Part shown: positions 35,593-45,353 of the stretch, piece after piece | How positions within the stretch are numbered: the stretch's first letter is position 1 | Layout: the number at the start of each line of letters is the position of its first letter | Source of the DNA: Mycolicibacterium arenosum | Lineage (GTDB): Bacteria; Actinomycetota; Actinomycetes; Mycobacteriales; Mycobacteriaceae | Reading direction: 5' to 3' | DNA: 64,000 nucleotides | NCBI RefSeq assembly: GCF_024320865.1 | Contig: NZ_JANDBD010000002.1 | Span: 620,001 to 684,000 of the forward strand | Notes under the pieces: generated by a model | What the model was told of the DNA's origin: nothing | The model's input: the letters and a program-made list of their open reading frames with translations, nothing else | The model's database searches: none | Translations under genes and position numbers: made by a program

Positions 35593-37065
35593 TCAGGCGT
35601 CGGAGTCATCGGAATCGGCCACTCCGGCCTGATTCGCGGCCGCCGCCGCCGAAGCCGCGGCGCTGCCCGGCCGCTTGCGCTGAACCCAGCCCTCGATGTT
35701 GCGCTGCGGGCCCGCCGAAACGGCGAGCGCGCCGGGCGGGACGTCGTCGCGCACGACGGTGCCCGCGCCGGTGTACGCACCGTCACCGACGGTGACCGGA
35801 GCGACGAACATCGTGTCCGATCCGGTGCGCACGTGGGAGCCGATTGTGGTGCGGGACTTGCTTTCCCCGTTGTAGTTGACGAAGACACTCGATGCGCCGA
35901 TGTTGCTGTGCTCGCCGATGTCGGCGTCACCGACGTAGGTGAGGTGCGGCACCTTGGTGCCCGTCCCGATGGTCGCGTTCTTGGTCTCCACGAACGCGCC
36001 GAGCTTGCCGTCGGCGCCGAGGTGCGTGCCGGGACGCAGGTAGGTGAACGGGCCGACGCTCGCGTCGTCGCCGATCACCGATAGCTCCCCGTGGGTGCGG
36101 ATCACGGAGGCGCGGTCGCCGACCTCCATCGTGGTGAGCGTGGTGTCCGGCCCGATGGTGCACGCCGCGCCGATCGCGGTGGCTTTGAGCAACTGGGTGC
36201 CCGGATGCACCACCGTGTCGCGGCCGATCGTCACGTCGACGTCGATCCACGTGGTGGCCGGGTCGATGACCGTGACGCCGCTGCGCTGGTGGGTGGCGAC
36301 GATGCGGCGGTTGAGCTCCGCACCGAGTTCCGCCAGTTGCACGCGGTCGTTGACACCCGCGACCAGCGCGCTGTCGTCGACGTGGTGGGCCCGCACGATG
36401 CCGCGGTCGCCGCGGATGATCGAGATCGCGTCGGTGAGATACAGCTCGCCCTGCGCGTTGTCGGACTTCAGGCGGCCCAGCGCGGAGCGCAGCGCCGTGA
36501 CGTCGAAGGCGTAGACGCCGCCGTTGACCTCGCGGATGGCCCGCTGCGAGTCCGTGGCGTCGGCCTGCTCGACGATGCCGATGACCTCAGCGTCCTGCGT
36601 GCGCAGTATCCGGCCGTAGCCGGTCGGGTCGGGCACCGTCGTGGTGAGGACCGTGGCCGACGCCCCGGCGGCGCCGTGCCTGCTGATCAGTTCGGCCAGC
36701 GTGTCGGCGTCGAGCAGGGGGACGTCGGCGGTGGTGACGACGACCGTGCCCGCGAAATCGGCGGGCAGTGAGGGCAGCGCGGACGCGACCGCGTGGCCGG
36801 TGCCGCGCGGGCGGTCCTGCACGGCGACGTCGATTGGACGGCCCAGGTCGTCGGCCAGGTCGGCGACGGCGGCGCCGACGCGTTCCCGGTCGCTGCCGAC
36901 CACCACGACGAGGTGCTGCGGGGACAGCTTGGCGATCGCGTGCAGTGCGTGGGCCAGCATGCTGCGACCCGCGAGGGGGTGCAGGACCTTGTTGAGGTCG
37001 GACCGCATCCGGGTGCCCGCGCCTGCGGCCAGCACCACGACGGCGGTATCGGTTCGGGAACTCAT
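35593..37065 (-). CDS. glmU: Bifunctional GlmU (GlcN-1-P acetyltransferase / GlcNAc-1-P uridyltransferase)
   Basis: A 490-residue enzyme making UDP-GlcNAc for peptidoglycan and linker synthesis. The N-terminal pyrophosphorylase has [20 protein letters not shown] (about residues 10-29) with the signature lysine. The C-terminal left-handed beta-helix has hexapeptide repeats and the acetyltransferase residues in [15 protein letters not shown] and [12 protein letters not shown] (about 375-400). The start is ATG 37065. The C-terminus ends in an Ala-rich tail with DSDDSDA, longer than the E. coli enzyme, as in other mycobacteria. tRNA-Gln lies just upstream on the same strand. Confidence 0.96.
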   Translation of the reverse strand: MSSRTDTAVVVLAAGAGTRMRSDLNKVLHPLAGRSMLAHALHAIAKLSPQHLVVVVGSDRERVGAAVADLADDLGRPIDVAVQDRPRGTGHAVASALPSLPADFAGTVVVTTADVPLLDADTLAELISRHGAAGASATVLTTTVPDPTGYGRILRTQDAEVIGIVEQADATDSQRAIREVNGGVYAFDVTALRSALGRLKSDNAQGELYLTDAISIIRGDRGIVRAHHVDDSALVAGVNDRVQLAELGAELNRRIVATHQRSGVTVIDPATTWIDVDVTIGRDTVVHPGTQLLKATAIGAACTIGPDTTLTTMEVGDRASVIRTHGELSVIGDDASVGPFTYLRPGTHLGADGKLGAFVETKNATIGTGTKVPHLTYVGDADIGEHSNIGASSVFVNYNGESKSRTTIGSHVRTGSDTMFVAPVTVGDGAYTGAGTVVRDDVPPGALAVSAGPQRNIEGWVQRKRPGSAAASAAAAANQAGVADSDDSDA

Positions 37066-37083
37066 GTGGACTCTCGCTCGCTG

Positions 37084-37155
37084 CTCCGTCGCCAGGACTC
37101 GAACCTGAACTATCTGAACCAAAATCAGAGGTGCTGCCGATTACACCACGACGGA
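37084..37155 (-). tRNA. tRNA-Gln (anticodon TTG)
   Basis: On the minus strand the acceptor arms TCCGTCG and CGACGGA pair over 7 bp with G as discriminator. The anticodon stem TCTGA/TCAGA encloses the loop TTTTGGT (anticodon TTG). The T arm carries GGTTCGAGTCC. The 3' CCA is not encoded (GCAG follows). It lies between glmU and the TetR gene, as glnU does in M. tuberculosis. Confidence 0.95.
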
Positions 37156-37211
37156 CTGTTCCCGCGGCTGAGACTCTAGTCGACCGCGACCAGCAGGCTA
37201 ACCTGATATTC

Positions 37212-37853
37212 GTGGCGGCCCCGGACAAGGAAGTGCGTGCACCGCGTGCGCGGATGACCGGTACCGAACGCCGCCAGCAGCTCATCGAGATCGCCAAGTC
37301 GCTGTTCGCCGAGCGCGGGTACGAGGCCACCTCCATCGAGGAGATCGCCCAGCGCGCCAGCGTGTCCAAACCCGTTGTCTACGAGCACTTCGGCGGCAAG
37401 GAGGGGCTGTACGCGGTGGTCGTCGACCGCGAGATGTCGGCGCTGCTCGACGGCATCACGTCGTCGCTCACGAACAACCGCTCACGGGTGCGCGTGGAGC
37501 GCGTCGCGCTGGCGCTGCTGACCTACGTCGAGGAGCGCACCGACGGCTTCCGGATCCTGGTCCGCGACTCGCCCGCGTCCATCGCCACCGGCACCTACTC
37601 CAGCCTGCTGAACGACGCCGTCAGCCAGGTCGCCTCGATCCTGGCCGGCGATTTCTCCCGCCGCGGTCTCGATCCCGACCTGGCGCCGCTGTACGCGCAG
37701 GCACTCGTCGGTTCGGTGTCGATGACCGCGCAGTGGTGGCTCGACGTCCGCGAGCCGAAGAAGGAGGTCGTCGCCGCCCATCTGGTGAACCTGATGTGGA
37801 ACGGCCTGACGCACCTCGAGGCCGACCCGGTCCTGCACCAGTACGACAACTAA
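37212..37853 (+). CDS. TetR-family regulator (Rv1019-like)
   Basis: A 213-residue TetR. The HTH (AERGYEATSIEEIAQRASVS, then KPVVYEHFGGKEGLY) is at about residues 33-68. The ligand domain has the TetR_C pattern with VERVALALLTYVEERTDGF and WWLDVREPKKEVV. GTG 37212 is chosen because it is 8 nt after TAACCT (37198-37203), making the message nearly leaderless. The M. tuberculosis homologue is reported to be an autorepressor co-transcribed with mfd and mazG; here lysA on the opposite strand separates it from mfd. Confidence 0.88.
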   Translation: MAAPDKEVRAPRARMTGTERRQQLIEIAKSLFAERGYEATSIEEIAQRASVSKPVVYEHFGGKEGLYAVVVDREMSALLDGITSSLTNNRSRVRVERVALALLTYVEERTDGFRILVRDSPASIATGTYSSLLNDAVSQVASILAGDFSRRGLDPDLAPLYAQALVGSVSMTAQWWLDVREPKKEVVAAHLVNLMWNGLTHLEADPVLHQYDN

Positions 37854-39190
37854 CTCGTGTCGCGGGCCAGCAGGTCCTCGGTCGTCTCCCTTCGCACCAG
37901 CACGCGCGCCGCGCCGTCGCGGACCCCGATCACCGGCGGCCTGCCGACCATGTTGAACGTCGACGCCATGCTGTGGTGATAGGCGCCCGTCCCCGCAACG
38001 GCGAGCAGGTCACCGGGGTGTAGGTCCATCGGCAGCGCGACGTCGCGGGCGATGACGTCACCCGCCTCGCAGTACCGGCCGACGACGGTCACCGGGTGGG
38101 TCGGCCCCAGTGGGTGCCGGTTGGCCACCGCGACGGTGTAGCGGGCGCCGTACAGGGCCACCCGCGGGTTGTCGCCCATCCCGCCGTCGACGGCGACGAA
38201 CGTGCGGCCGCCGGGTTGCCGCTTGATCGACACGACTCGGTAGATCGTCACGCCGGCGCGAGCGCTCAACGCGCGGCCCGGTTCGACGACGATCGTCGGC
38301 CGCGGGTAGCGCTCGGCGCCGCACGCCGAGTCGAGGGCGTCGTCGACGGCGTCGGCGAGTACCGCCGGATCGAGTTCGGCGTCGCCCGCGAGGTACGGCA
38401 CTGCGTGACCGCCGCCGATGTTGAGCTCCGCCAGCACGACGCCGTGCCGCGCCCGGATGTCGGCCATCAGCGAGATGGTGCGGCGGATGCCCTCCGCGTA
38501 GACCTCGGCGTCGGCGACCTGCGAGCCGAGGTGGAAGTGCAGGCCGACGAGATTGAGCATCGGCTGGTCGAGTACTCGCCGCACGGCTGTCTCGGCGTCT
38601 CCGCCCGCGATCGCGAAGCCGAACTTCTGGTCGGTGACGCCGGTGGTCACCGCGGCGTGGCCGTGGATGTCGACGTCCGGCGTGACGCGAACCAGGACGT
38701 CCTGGGGTGCCCGCAACTGGCTGGCGAGCATCGCGAGTTCGGTGCCGGAGTCGATCACGATACGGCCGACACCCGACCTCGCGGCCTCCCGGAGCTCGCA
38801 GGTCGTCTTGGCGTTGCCGTGGACGACGATGCGACGCGGGTCCACGCCGGCCCGCAGCGCGACGGCCAGCTCGCCGGGTGAGCACACGTCGACGCCCAGG
38901 CCCTCGTCGGCGGCCCAGCGAGCGACCGCTGTGGTGCGCAGCGCCTTTCCCGCGTACACGATGCGGGTCTCGCGCAGCGCGGTGCGGTAGCGGCGGGCGC
39001 GGTAGCGGAAGTCGGCTTCGTCGATCACGTAGCTCGGGGTGTCGTACTGGTCGGCGAGGTCGCACAGCGGGGTACCGCCCACGCACAGCCGCCCGTCGAC
39101 GTCGACGCGCGCGGTGACCGGCCAGACGGCGGGGTCGATGCGCATCGGGGCGGCGCGATGCAGGGAGTGCAGCGAGTCGAGAAGTGTCAT
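37850..39190 (-). CDS. lysA: Diaminopimelate decarboxylase family protein
   Basis: A 446-residue fold-III PLP enzyme that decarboxylates meso-diaminopimelate to lysine. The PLP lysine is in YAGKAL (about residue 82). GLHFHLGSQ (about 216), LNIGGGHAVPY (about 255), EPGR (about 300) and YCEAGD (about 370, where the usual motif is CESGD) follow. All active-site positions I can check are filled. Mycobacteria carry the main lysA next to thrA, so this may be a second copy or a related decarboxylase. It is convergent with the TetR gene (4-nt overlap) and splits the TetR-mfd gene order seen in M. tuberculosis. Confidence 0.8.
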   Translation of the reverse strand: MTLLDSLHSLHRAAPMRIDPAVWPVTARVDVDGRLCVGGTPLCDLADQYDTPSYVIDEADFRYRARRYRTALRETRIVYAGKALRTTAVARWAADEGLGVDVCSPGELAVALRAGVDPRRIVVHGNAKTTCELREAARSGVGRIVIDSGTELAMLASQLRAPQDVLVRVTPDVDIHGHAAVTTGVTDQKFGFAIAGGDAETAVRRVLDQPMLNLVGLHFHLGSQVADAEVYAEGIRRTISLMADIRARHGVVLAELNIGGGHAVPYLAGDAELDPAVLADAVDDALDSACGAERYPRPTIVVEPGRALSARAGVTIYRVVSIKRQPGGRTFVAVDGGMGDNPRVALYGARYTVAVANRHPLGPTHPVTVVGRYCEAGDVIARDVALPMDLHPGDLLAVAGTGAYHHSMASTFNMVGRPPVIGVRDGAARVLVRRETTEDLLARDTS

Positions 39191-39339
39191 GCCTCCACGG
39201 TGCGCGGGCCCGCGGGGGCGAGCCGCGATCTTGACGCTTCCCTCACGGCCGGTGCCCGGATCATGACGGTCTTGCGGCAGTGGGGTGAGAGCGTCCGCTC
39301 GAACGCCGCGTCGGAGAGCCTCCCTAGAATGGGGACATC

Positions 39340-42300
39340 ATGACCGCACCGGGGCACCACTCTGTCCAGACCCCGATGGCGGGGCTCATCGACCTGGCGC
39401 TGACCGCGCCCACCTTCGAAGATCTCATCGCACGCGACGGCGAGACCGCGCTCGTCGGGCCCGTCGGCGCCCGGCTGTACGCCGCCGCCGCGCTCGCCCG
39501 CTCGGGGCCGCTGCTCGTCGTCACCGCCACCGGGCGGGAGGCCGACGATCTCACCGCCGAACTGCGCGCGGTTCTCGGCGACGCCGTCGCGATGTTCCCG
39601 TCGTGGGAGACGCTGCCGCACGAACGGCTCTCACCCGGCGTCGAGACCGTCGGCGCGCGGATGCTGGTGCTGCGTCGCCTGGCCCACCCCGACGACGCGC
39701 GGCTCGGGGCGCCGCTGCGGGTCGTCGTCACCACCGCTCGCTCGCTGCTGCAGCCGATGGCGGCCGGCCTGTCCGACGTCGAGCCGGTGACGCTGACGGT
39801 CGGGGCGGTTCCCGATGTCGCCGCCGGAGCGGCTCCGGCCGCGACACTTGAAGCCGTCATCGCCCGGCTCGTCGAGCTGGCCTACACGCGTGTCGACATG
39901 GTCGGCAAGCGCGGTGAATTCGCCGTCCGCGGAGGCATTCTCGACCTCTTCCCGCCGACGGCGGAGCATCCGATACGGGTGGAGTTCTGGGGCGACGAGG
40001 TCACCGAGTTGCGGATGTTCTCGGTGGCCGACCAGCGCTCCATCCCCGAGATCGAGGTCACGGACGTCATCGCGGTCTCCTGCCGCGAGCTGCTGCTCAC
40101 CGAGGACGTCCGCCAGCGCGCGGCCGCGCTGTCCGCAGGGATCCCCAGGGGGGAGAACAGCGTCACCGGAACCATCGGCGACATGGTGGCCAAGCTCGCC
40201 GAGGGCATCCCCGTCGACGGCATGGAGGCGCTGCTGCCCGTGCTGCAGCCGGTCGAACCCGCGCTGCTCTACGACCTGATGCCCGTGGGCACGCCGTTGC
40301 TGATCTGCGACCCCGAGAAGGTGCGCACCCGAGCGGCCGACCTGATCAAGACCGGGCGCGAGTTTCTCGAGGCGTCGTGGTCGGTCGCGGCGATCGGCGG
40401 TGACGCCCCCATCGACATCGAACAGCTCGGCGGCTCCGGCTTCCGTGCGTTCGACGAGGTTCGCGACGGCGCGGCCGCGGCAGGCCATCAGTGGTGGACG
40501 CTGAGCCAGCTGGCGTCGGAGTCCGCCGTCGAGCTGGACGTGCGGGCGGCGCCGTCGGCGCGCGGACACGTGTCGTCGCTCGAGGAGACGTTCGCGATGC
40601 TGCGTGCGCACGTCGCGACCGGCGGTACCGCCGTCGTCGTCACCCCCGGTGCCGGGACGGCGCACCGCGTGGTCGAGCAGCTCGGCGAAGCCGACACGCC
40701 TGCAACCATGTTGGAGTCCGGCGTCACGCCGAAGCCCGGGGTGGTCAGCGTTCTCAAGGGGCCGCTGCACGACGGTCTGATCGTGCCGGGGGCCAACCTC
40801 GTGGTGATCACCGAGTCCGACCTGACGGGCAACCGCGCGACCGCGCCCGAGGGCAAGCGGCTGGCGGCCAAGCGCCGCAACGTCGTCGACCCTCTCGCGC
40901 TCGCCGCGGGCGACCTGGTGGTACACGACCAGCACGGCATCGGCCGCTTCGTCGAGATGACGGAGCGCATCGTCGGCGGCGCGCGGCGCGAGTACCTGGT
41001 CCTGGAGTACGCCTCGGCCAAGCGCGGCGGCGGGTCCGACAAGCTGTACGTGCCGATGGACTCGCTGGATCAGCTGTCCCGGTACGTCGGCGGCGAGGCG
41101 CCCGGCTTGAGCAAGCTCGGCGGCAGCGACTGGGCCAACACGAAGACGAAGGCGCGCAAGGCGGTTCGCGAGATCGCCGGTGAACTCGTCGCGCTGTACG
41201 CCAAGCGGCAGGCGGCGCCGGGCCACGCGTTCGGGCCGGACACGCCGTGGCAGTCGGAGATGGAGGACGCGTTCGGTTTCACCGAGACCATCGACCAGTT
41301 GACCGCCATCACCGAGGTCAAGAGCGACATGGAGAAACCCGTGCCGATGGACCGCGTCATCTGCGGTGACGTCGGCTACGGCAAGACCGAGATCGCGGTG
41401 CGCGCGGCGTTCAAAGCGGTGCAGGACGGCAAGCAGGTCGCTGTGCTGGTGCCGACGACGCTGTTGGCCGATCAGCACCTGCAGACGTTCACCTCGCGAA
41501 TGGCCGGGTTCCCGGTGACGGTGAAGGGGCTGTCGCGCTTCACCGCTCCCGCCGAGTCCCGTGCGGTGCTGGAGGGCATGAAGGACGGCTCGGTCGACAT
41601 CGTCATCGGCACCCATCGACTCCTGCAGACCGGCGTGACGTGGAAGGACCTCGGCCTGGTCGTCGTCGACGAGGAGCAGCGATTCGGCGTCGAGAACAAG
41701 GAGCACATCAAGGCGATGCGCACCCACGTCGACGTGCTGACCATGAGCGCGACCCCGATTCCGCGCACGCTGGAGATGAGCCTGGCCGGGATCCGCGAGA
41801 TGTCGACGATCCTGACCCCGCCCGAGGAACGGTTCCCGGTGCTGACGTACGTCGGCCCGAACGACGAGAAGCAGGTGGCGGCCGCACTTCGGCGCGAACT
41901 CCTGCGCGACGGGCAGGCGTTCTACATTCACAACCGGGTGAAGTCGATCGACGCCGCCGCGGCGAGGGTGAAGGCGATGGTGCCCGAGGCCAGGGTGGTC
42001 GTCGCGCACGGCCAGATGCCCGAAGAGGTGTTGGAACGCACAGTCGAGGGTTTCTGGAACCGCGAGTACGACGTGCTGGTGTGCACGACGATCGTCGAGA
42101 CGGGCCTCGACATCTCGAACGCCAACACGCTGATCGTCGAGCGCGCGGACGTCTTCGGACTGTCTCAGCTACATCAGCTGCGGGGGCGCGTCGGCCGCAG
42201 TCGCGAGCGCGGCTACGCGTACTTCCTGTATCCGCCGGAGGTGCCGTTGACCGAGACGGCGTACGACCGGTTGGCGACCATCGCGCAGAACAACGAGTTG

Positions 42301-43023
42301 GGCGCGGGGATGGCCGTCGCGATGAAGGACCTCGAGATCCGCGGTGCGGGCAACGTGCTCGGTGTCGAGCAGTCCGGCCACGTCGCCGGCGTGGGCTTCG
42401 ACCTGTACGTCCGACTCGTCGGCGAGGCCGTGGAGGCGTATCGCGCGGCTGTGGACGGCAAAACCGTTGTGGCGCCGGAGGAACCGAAGGACGTGCGCAT
42501 CGACCTTCCGGTGGACGCACACCTGCCGCCCGACTACATCGGCAGTGACCGGCTTCGTCTCGAGGGCTATCGCCGGCTGGCGGCGGCGCCCGATCCGGCG
42601 GGCATCTCGGCGGTGGTCGAGGAGCTCGTCGACCGGTACGGGGAGCTGCCCGAACCGGCGCGTCTGCTGGTCGCGATGGCCCGGCTGCGGCTGCTGTGCC
42701 GCGAGTACGGTGTCACCGAGGTCAGCTCCGTCTCGGAGACGACGCTGCGAGTCGCGCCGTTGCCGCTGCAGGACTCTCAGCAACTTCGGCTCAAGCGCAT
42801 GTACCCGAGTGCGTCGTACCGGGCGACGACCTCGACGATCTCGATGCCGATCCCGCGGGTGAGCAGTGGTGTCGGGTCGCCGCGCATCCGCGACGTCGAG
42901 CTACTGCAAGTGGTGGCGGGTCTGCTTCTCGCGCTGGATGGAAGGCCGCAGACGGATGTTGATATAACGAAGCTCGTAAGCGGCGGCGCGGGGACTGCTG
43001 ACGCGAAGAGCAAAGGCAACTGA
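39340..43023 (+). CDS. mfd: Transcription-repair coupling factor
   Basis: A 1227-residue ATP-dependent translocase that removes stalled RNA polymerase and recruits UvrA. UvrB-like N-terminus (about residues 1-350, [13 protein letters not shown]), the RNA polymerase-interacting domain ([14 protein letters not shown], about 525), RecG-like helicase motifs [14 protein letters not shown] (Walker A, about 677), [10 protein letters not shown] (DEEQ, about 773), [10 protein letters not shown] (about 803), QLRGRVGRS (about 947) and the TRCF C-terminal domain are in order. A -10-like TAGAAT lies at 39325-39330, 9 nt before ATG. Its TGA overlaps mazG by one base. Confidence 0.96.
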   Translation: MTAPGHHSVQTPMAGLIDLALTAPTFEDLIARDGETALVGPVGARLYAAAALARSGPLLVVTATGREADDLTAELRAVLGDAVAMFPSWETLPHERLSPGVETVGARMLVLRRLAHPDDARLGAPLRVVVTTARSLLQPMAAGLSDVEPVTLTVGAVPDVAAGAAPAATLEAVIARLVELAYTRVDMVGKRGEFAVRGGILDLFPPTAEHPIRVEFWGDEVTELRMFSVADQRSIPEIEVTDVIAVSCRELLLTEDVRQRAAALSAGIPRGENSVTGTIGDMVAKLAEGIPVDGMEALLPVLQPVEPALLYDLMPVGTPLLICDPEKVRTRAADLIKTGREFLEASWSVAAIGGDAPIDIEQLGGSGFRAFDEVRDGAAAAGHQWWTLSQLASESAVELDVRAAPSARGHVSSLEETFAMLRAHVATGGTAVVVTPGAGTAHRVVEQLGEADTPATMLESGVTPKPGVVSVLKGPLHDGLIVPGANLVVITESDLTGNRATAPEGKRLAAKRRNVVDPLALAAGDLVVHDQHGIGRFVEMTERIVGGARREYLVLEYASAKRGGGSDKLYVPMDSLDQLSRYVGGEAPGLSKLGGSDWANTKTKARKAVREIAGELVALYAKRQAAPGHAFGPDTPWQSEMEDAFGFTETIDQLTAITEVKSDMEKPVPMDRVICGDVGYGKTEIAVRAAFKAVQDGKQVAVLVPTTLLADQHLQTFTSRMAGFPVTVKGLSRFTAPAESRAVLEGMKDGSVDIVIGTHRLLQTGVTWKDLGLVVVDEEQRFGVENKEHIKAMRTHVDVLTMSATPIPRTLEMSLAGIREMSTILTPPEERFPVLTYVGPNDEKQVAAALRRELLRDGQAFYIHNRVKSIDAAAARVKAMVPEARVVVAHGQMPEEVLERTVEGFWNREYDVLVCTTIVETGLDISNANTLIVERADVFGLSQLHQLRGRVGRSRERGYAYFLYPPEVPLTETAYDRLATIAQNNELGAGMAVAMKDLEIRGAGNVLGVEQSGHVAGVGFDLYVRLVGEAVEAYRAAVDGKTVVAPEEPKDVRIDLPVDAHLPPDYIGSDRLRLEGYRRLAAAPDPAGISAVVEELVDRYGELPEPARLLVAMARLRLLCREYGVTEVSSVSETTLRVAPLPLQDSQQLRLKRMYPSASYRATTSTISMPIPRVSSGVGSPRIRDVELLQVVAGLLLALDGRPQTDVDITKLVSGGAGTADAKSKGN

Positions 43024-44132
43024 TGACAGTCGTGCTGGTCGATCCGCGGCGCCCCTCCCTGGTTCCGGTGGAAGCCATCGAGCTGCTGGCAGGCGATGTG
43101 CAGTACACCGAGGAGATGCCGATCCGGGTCCCGTGGTCGCTGCCGTCGTCGCGTCCGTCGCACGACGGTGAGGACGCGCCGGTACTGCTGTCGTCGGATC
43201 CCGAGCATCCCCTCGTGAAGGCGCGGCTGGCGGCCGGGGAGCGACTGATCGCGGCGCCGGCTCCCAGAGTCGGCGAGCGGCTGATCGACGCGGTCGATCT
43301 GATGGACAAGCTGCGGACGTCGGGTCCGTGGGAGCGCGAACAGACCCACGACTCGCTGCGCCGCTACCTGCTCGAGGAGACCTACGAGCTGTTCGACGCC
43401 GTCCGCGCCGATGACAGCCAGCAGCTGCGCGAGGAGCTCGGCGACCTGCTGCTGCAGGTGCTGTTCCACGCCCGCATCGCCGAGGACGCCGAGCAGCTGC
43501 CGTTCGGCATCGACGACGTCGCCGACGCGCTGGTCCGCAAGCTGATCAACCGGGCGCCGTCGGTGCTTGCCGGACACGCCATCTCGCTCGACGAGCAACT
43601 CGCCCAATGGGAGGAGCGCAAAGCGGGGGAGAAGCCTCGCGGGTCGGCGATGGACGACGTGCCGACCGCGCAGCCGGCGCTGGCCCTGACGCAGAAGGTC
43701 TACGAGCGGGTGATCGCCGCGGGCATGCCCGTCGACCTGATCCCCGAGGGGCTGGTGTCGATCGGCGTCGGATTGGGCGAGGACGCCGAGAGCGTGCTGC
43801 GCGGCGCGACGCTGGAGTTCATGGACACCGTCCGCAAGGTCGAGCAGGCGATCGCGGCCAGCAGGCGCAATCCCGACCTGCCCGAGGAACTCGACGCCAC
43901 GCACCTCGGCACCGTGACCGAGGAGGAGTGGCGGCAGCACTGGCCGACCCTGCAGGCGGAGGAGTCTGCCGATGACGTTGAGCCGCAGCAGGATTCGGAT
44001 GTCGAGGCCGAGGAGCCCGAGCCCGAGGTGGAGCCGCTGGTGATCCCCGATGCGCCCGCCGGCGAGGTACTCGAATCGCTGGAGCCCATCCCTCCGGAGG
44101 AGTCGGCGCAGGCGAAGTCGGCCGCCGACTAG
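43023..44132 (+). CDS. mazG: Nucleoside triphosphate pyrophosphohydrolase MazG
   Basis: A 369-residue enzyme that hydrolyses (d)NTPs including oxidised nucleotides. A mycobacterial N-terminal domain (about 85 residues) precedes the MazG core: LMDKLRTSGPWEREQTHDSL (about residues 93-112), EETYELFDAV (about 118) and EELGDLLLQVLFHARIAED (about 138), supplying the metal-binding E-E-x-x-E and E-x-x-D residues. The C-terminus after about residue 310 is a long acidic tail (EPQQDSDVEAEEPEPEVEP), probably disordered and longer than in M. tuberculosis MazG. It is coupled to mfd. Confidence 0.94.
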   Translation: MTVVLVDPRRPSLVPVEAIELLAGDVQYTEEMPIRVPWSLPSSRPSHDGEDAPVLLSSDPEHPLVKARLAAGERLIAAPAPRVGERLIDAVDLMDKLRTSGPWEREQTHDSLRRYLLEETYELFDAVRADDSQQLREELGDLLLQVLFHARIAEDAEQLPFGIDDVADALVRKLINRAPSVLAGHAISLDEQLAQWEERKAGEKPRGSAMDDVPTAQPALALTQKVYERVIAAGMPVDLIPEGLVSIGVGLGEDAESVLRGATLEFMDTVRKVEQAIAASRRNPDLPEELDATHLGTVTEEEWRQHWPTLQAEESADDVEPQQDSDVEAEEPEPEVEPLVIPDAPAGEVLESLEPIPPEESAQAKSAAD

Positions 44133-44152
44133 GAACTCGCGAGTCGCGCGCG

Positions 44153-44246
44153 TCGAATTCTGCTCTAGGGCTGTGCTTTCCGCTGGATCGCAGCCCACAC
44201 GCAGAAGTGGGCGAGGCGAGGGTCGAATTCTGCACGAGGGTGGTCG
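44153..44246 (+). repeat. 94-bp direct repeat, copy A, with hairpin
   Basis: Matches copy B (45247-45340) at 88 of 94 positions, 1094 bp apart. It contains TTCTGC-N4-GGGCTG-N17-CAGCCC-N4-GCAGAA (44158-44206), a two-part stem-loop, and two copies of an 18-mer TCGAATTCTGC[T/A]C[T/G]AGGG spaced 70 bp apart (44153 and 44223). Confidence 0.9.
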
Positions 44247-44255
44247 CGCGACGAG

Positions 44256-44264
44256 TTATCCACA
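44256..44264 (+). promoter_or_regulatory. TTATCCACA element upstream of cassette 2 gene
   Basis: TTATCCACA, within CGAGTTATCCACAGC, lies 64 nt before the ATG at 44329. The same 15-mer precedes the paralogous gene at 8125 at almost the same distance. Confidence 0.45.
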
Positions 44265-44328
44265 GCCGTAGTGCGGAAAATGCTTCGGGAGCAGCGATTC
44301 GTCGGATGGCGGCGCCACCATCGCGGCC

Positions 44329-45189
44329 ATGGACATGCCCTTCATCGGCGCGGAGGCGATCCGCGACGGAATTCTCACCCGAGCGCGGTTGCGCTGGAAC
44401 TACGAGTCGCTGCATCCTGGCGTCTACCTCGCCAAAGGTGCTGAGCAGACGATCCTCGTCGACGCCGTCGCAGCCTGGCTGCGAACCGGTCGGCGCGGCG
44501 TCGTGGCCGGGCGGGCCGCATCCGCCCTGCACGGTGCGAACTGGGTTGACGCCGGCACGCCGATCGAGATCATCGCCGACCACACTCGTCCGCGTGAAGG
44601 CGTCATCGTCCGCGAAGAGCGCCTGGCTGCCGACGAGATCATGCAGATCGGCGGGCTACCGGTCACGTCGATCCCGCGCACGGCCTTGGATCTCGCGCGT
44701 CACCTTCCCCGCGACGAGGCCGTAGCCGCATTGGACGCGCTCGCCGCCGCGACCGGCGTGACGATCAACGAGGTGCTTCCGCTGCTGGCGAGGTATCGCG
44801 GTGCACGCGGGATCCGCGCGGCACGTGTTGCACTCGATCTCATGGACGGCGGCGCCCAGTCTCCGCGCGAAACGTCCCTGCGGCTCCTGCTGATCGACGC
44901 GGGATACCCGCGGCCGCGCTCGCAGATCCGCGTCACCGATGGTGCCACCTCGGTGTTCCTCGACATGGGCTACGACGAGATCAAAGTCGGTCTCGACTAC
45001 GAGGGGGAGCACCATTCAGAGGATCGCGACCAGTACGTTCACGATATCGGCCGTTCGCAGTTGGTCGCCGGACAGGGCTGGCTGGATATCAAGGTCGTGA
45101 AAGAACACAGTCGCGCATACATCCTGCATCGCGTGGACTCGGCATTCCAGCAGCGCGGCTGGCGACCTCGTTTCGCGAGTTCTGCGTGA
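44329..45189 (+). CDS. AbiEi-like HTH plus DUF559/Vsr-like nuclease-domain protein, full length
   Basis: A 286-residue protein. The N-terminal half (GILTRARLRWNYESLHPGVY, then GVVAGRAASALHGANWVD at about residues 56-73) resembles AbiEi antitoxin domains. The C-terminal half has SPRETSLRLLLIDAGYPRP, FLDMGYDEIKVGLDYEGEHH (split, about 208-228) and DIGRSQL, the D...D-x-E-G-x-H-H...D-x-x-R order of Vsr/DUF559 nuclease-like folds. It is a paralogue of 7334-8125 but retains the 23 residues missing there. It is flanked by 94-bp direct repeats and lies between mazG and efeB, at a break in the M. tuberculosis gene order. Its activity is unknown; it may nick DNA or regulate its own element. Confidence 0.8.
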   Translation: MDMPFIGAEAIRDGILTRARLRWNYESLHPGVYLAKGAEQTILVDAVAAWLRTGRRGVVAGRAASALHGANWVDAGTPIEIIADHTRPREGVIVREERLAADEIMQIGGLPVTSIPRTALDLARHLPRDEAVAALDALAAATGVTINEVLPLLARYRGARGIRAARVALDLMDGGAQSPRETSLRLLLIDAGYPRPRSQIRVTDGATSVFLDMGYDEIKVGLDYEGEHHSEDRDQYVHDIGRSQLVAGQGWLDIKVVKEHSRAYILHRVDSAFQQRGWRPRFASSA

Positions 45190-45246
45190 GAGTCGTGATC
45201 GGCGGCGGCGACGACAGCCCCCATGCGGAACTCGCCGCGCTGGGCA

Positions 45247-45340
45247 TCGAATTCTGCACTAGGGCTGTGCTTTTCGCTGGATCGCAGCCCTCACGCAGAA
45301 GTGGGCGAGGCGAGGGTCGATTTCTGCTCTAGGGTGGTCG
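45247..45340 (+). repeat. 94-bp direct repeat, copy B, with hairpin
   Basis: Second copy of the repeat at 44153-44246. The same stem (TTCTGC 45252-45257, GCAGAA 45295-45300) and both 18-mers (45247 and 45317) are preserved. It ends 13 nt before the efeB stop codon. Confidence 0.9.
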
Positions 45341-45353
45341 CCGCCGCGAGCCC

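Noticed and set aside
39631..42009. A 792-codon open frame antisense to mfd
   Set aside because: It lies wholly inside mfd, whose motifs are intact. Its product is an Arg/His/Leu-rich shadow typical of GC-rich third-position bias.
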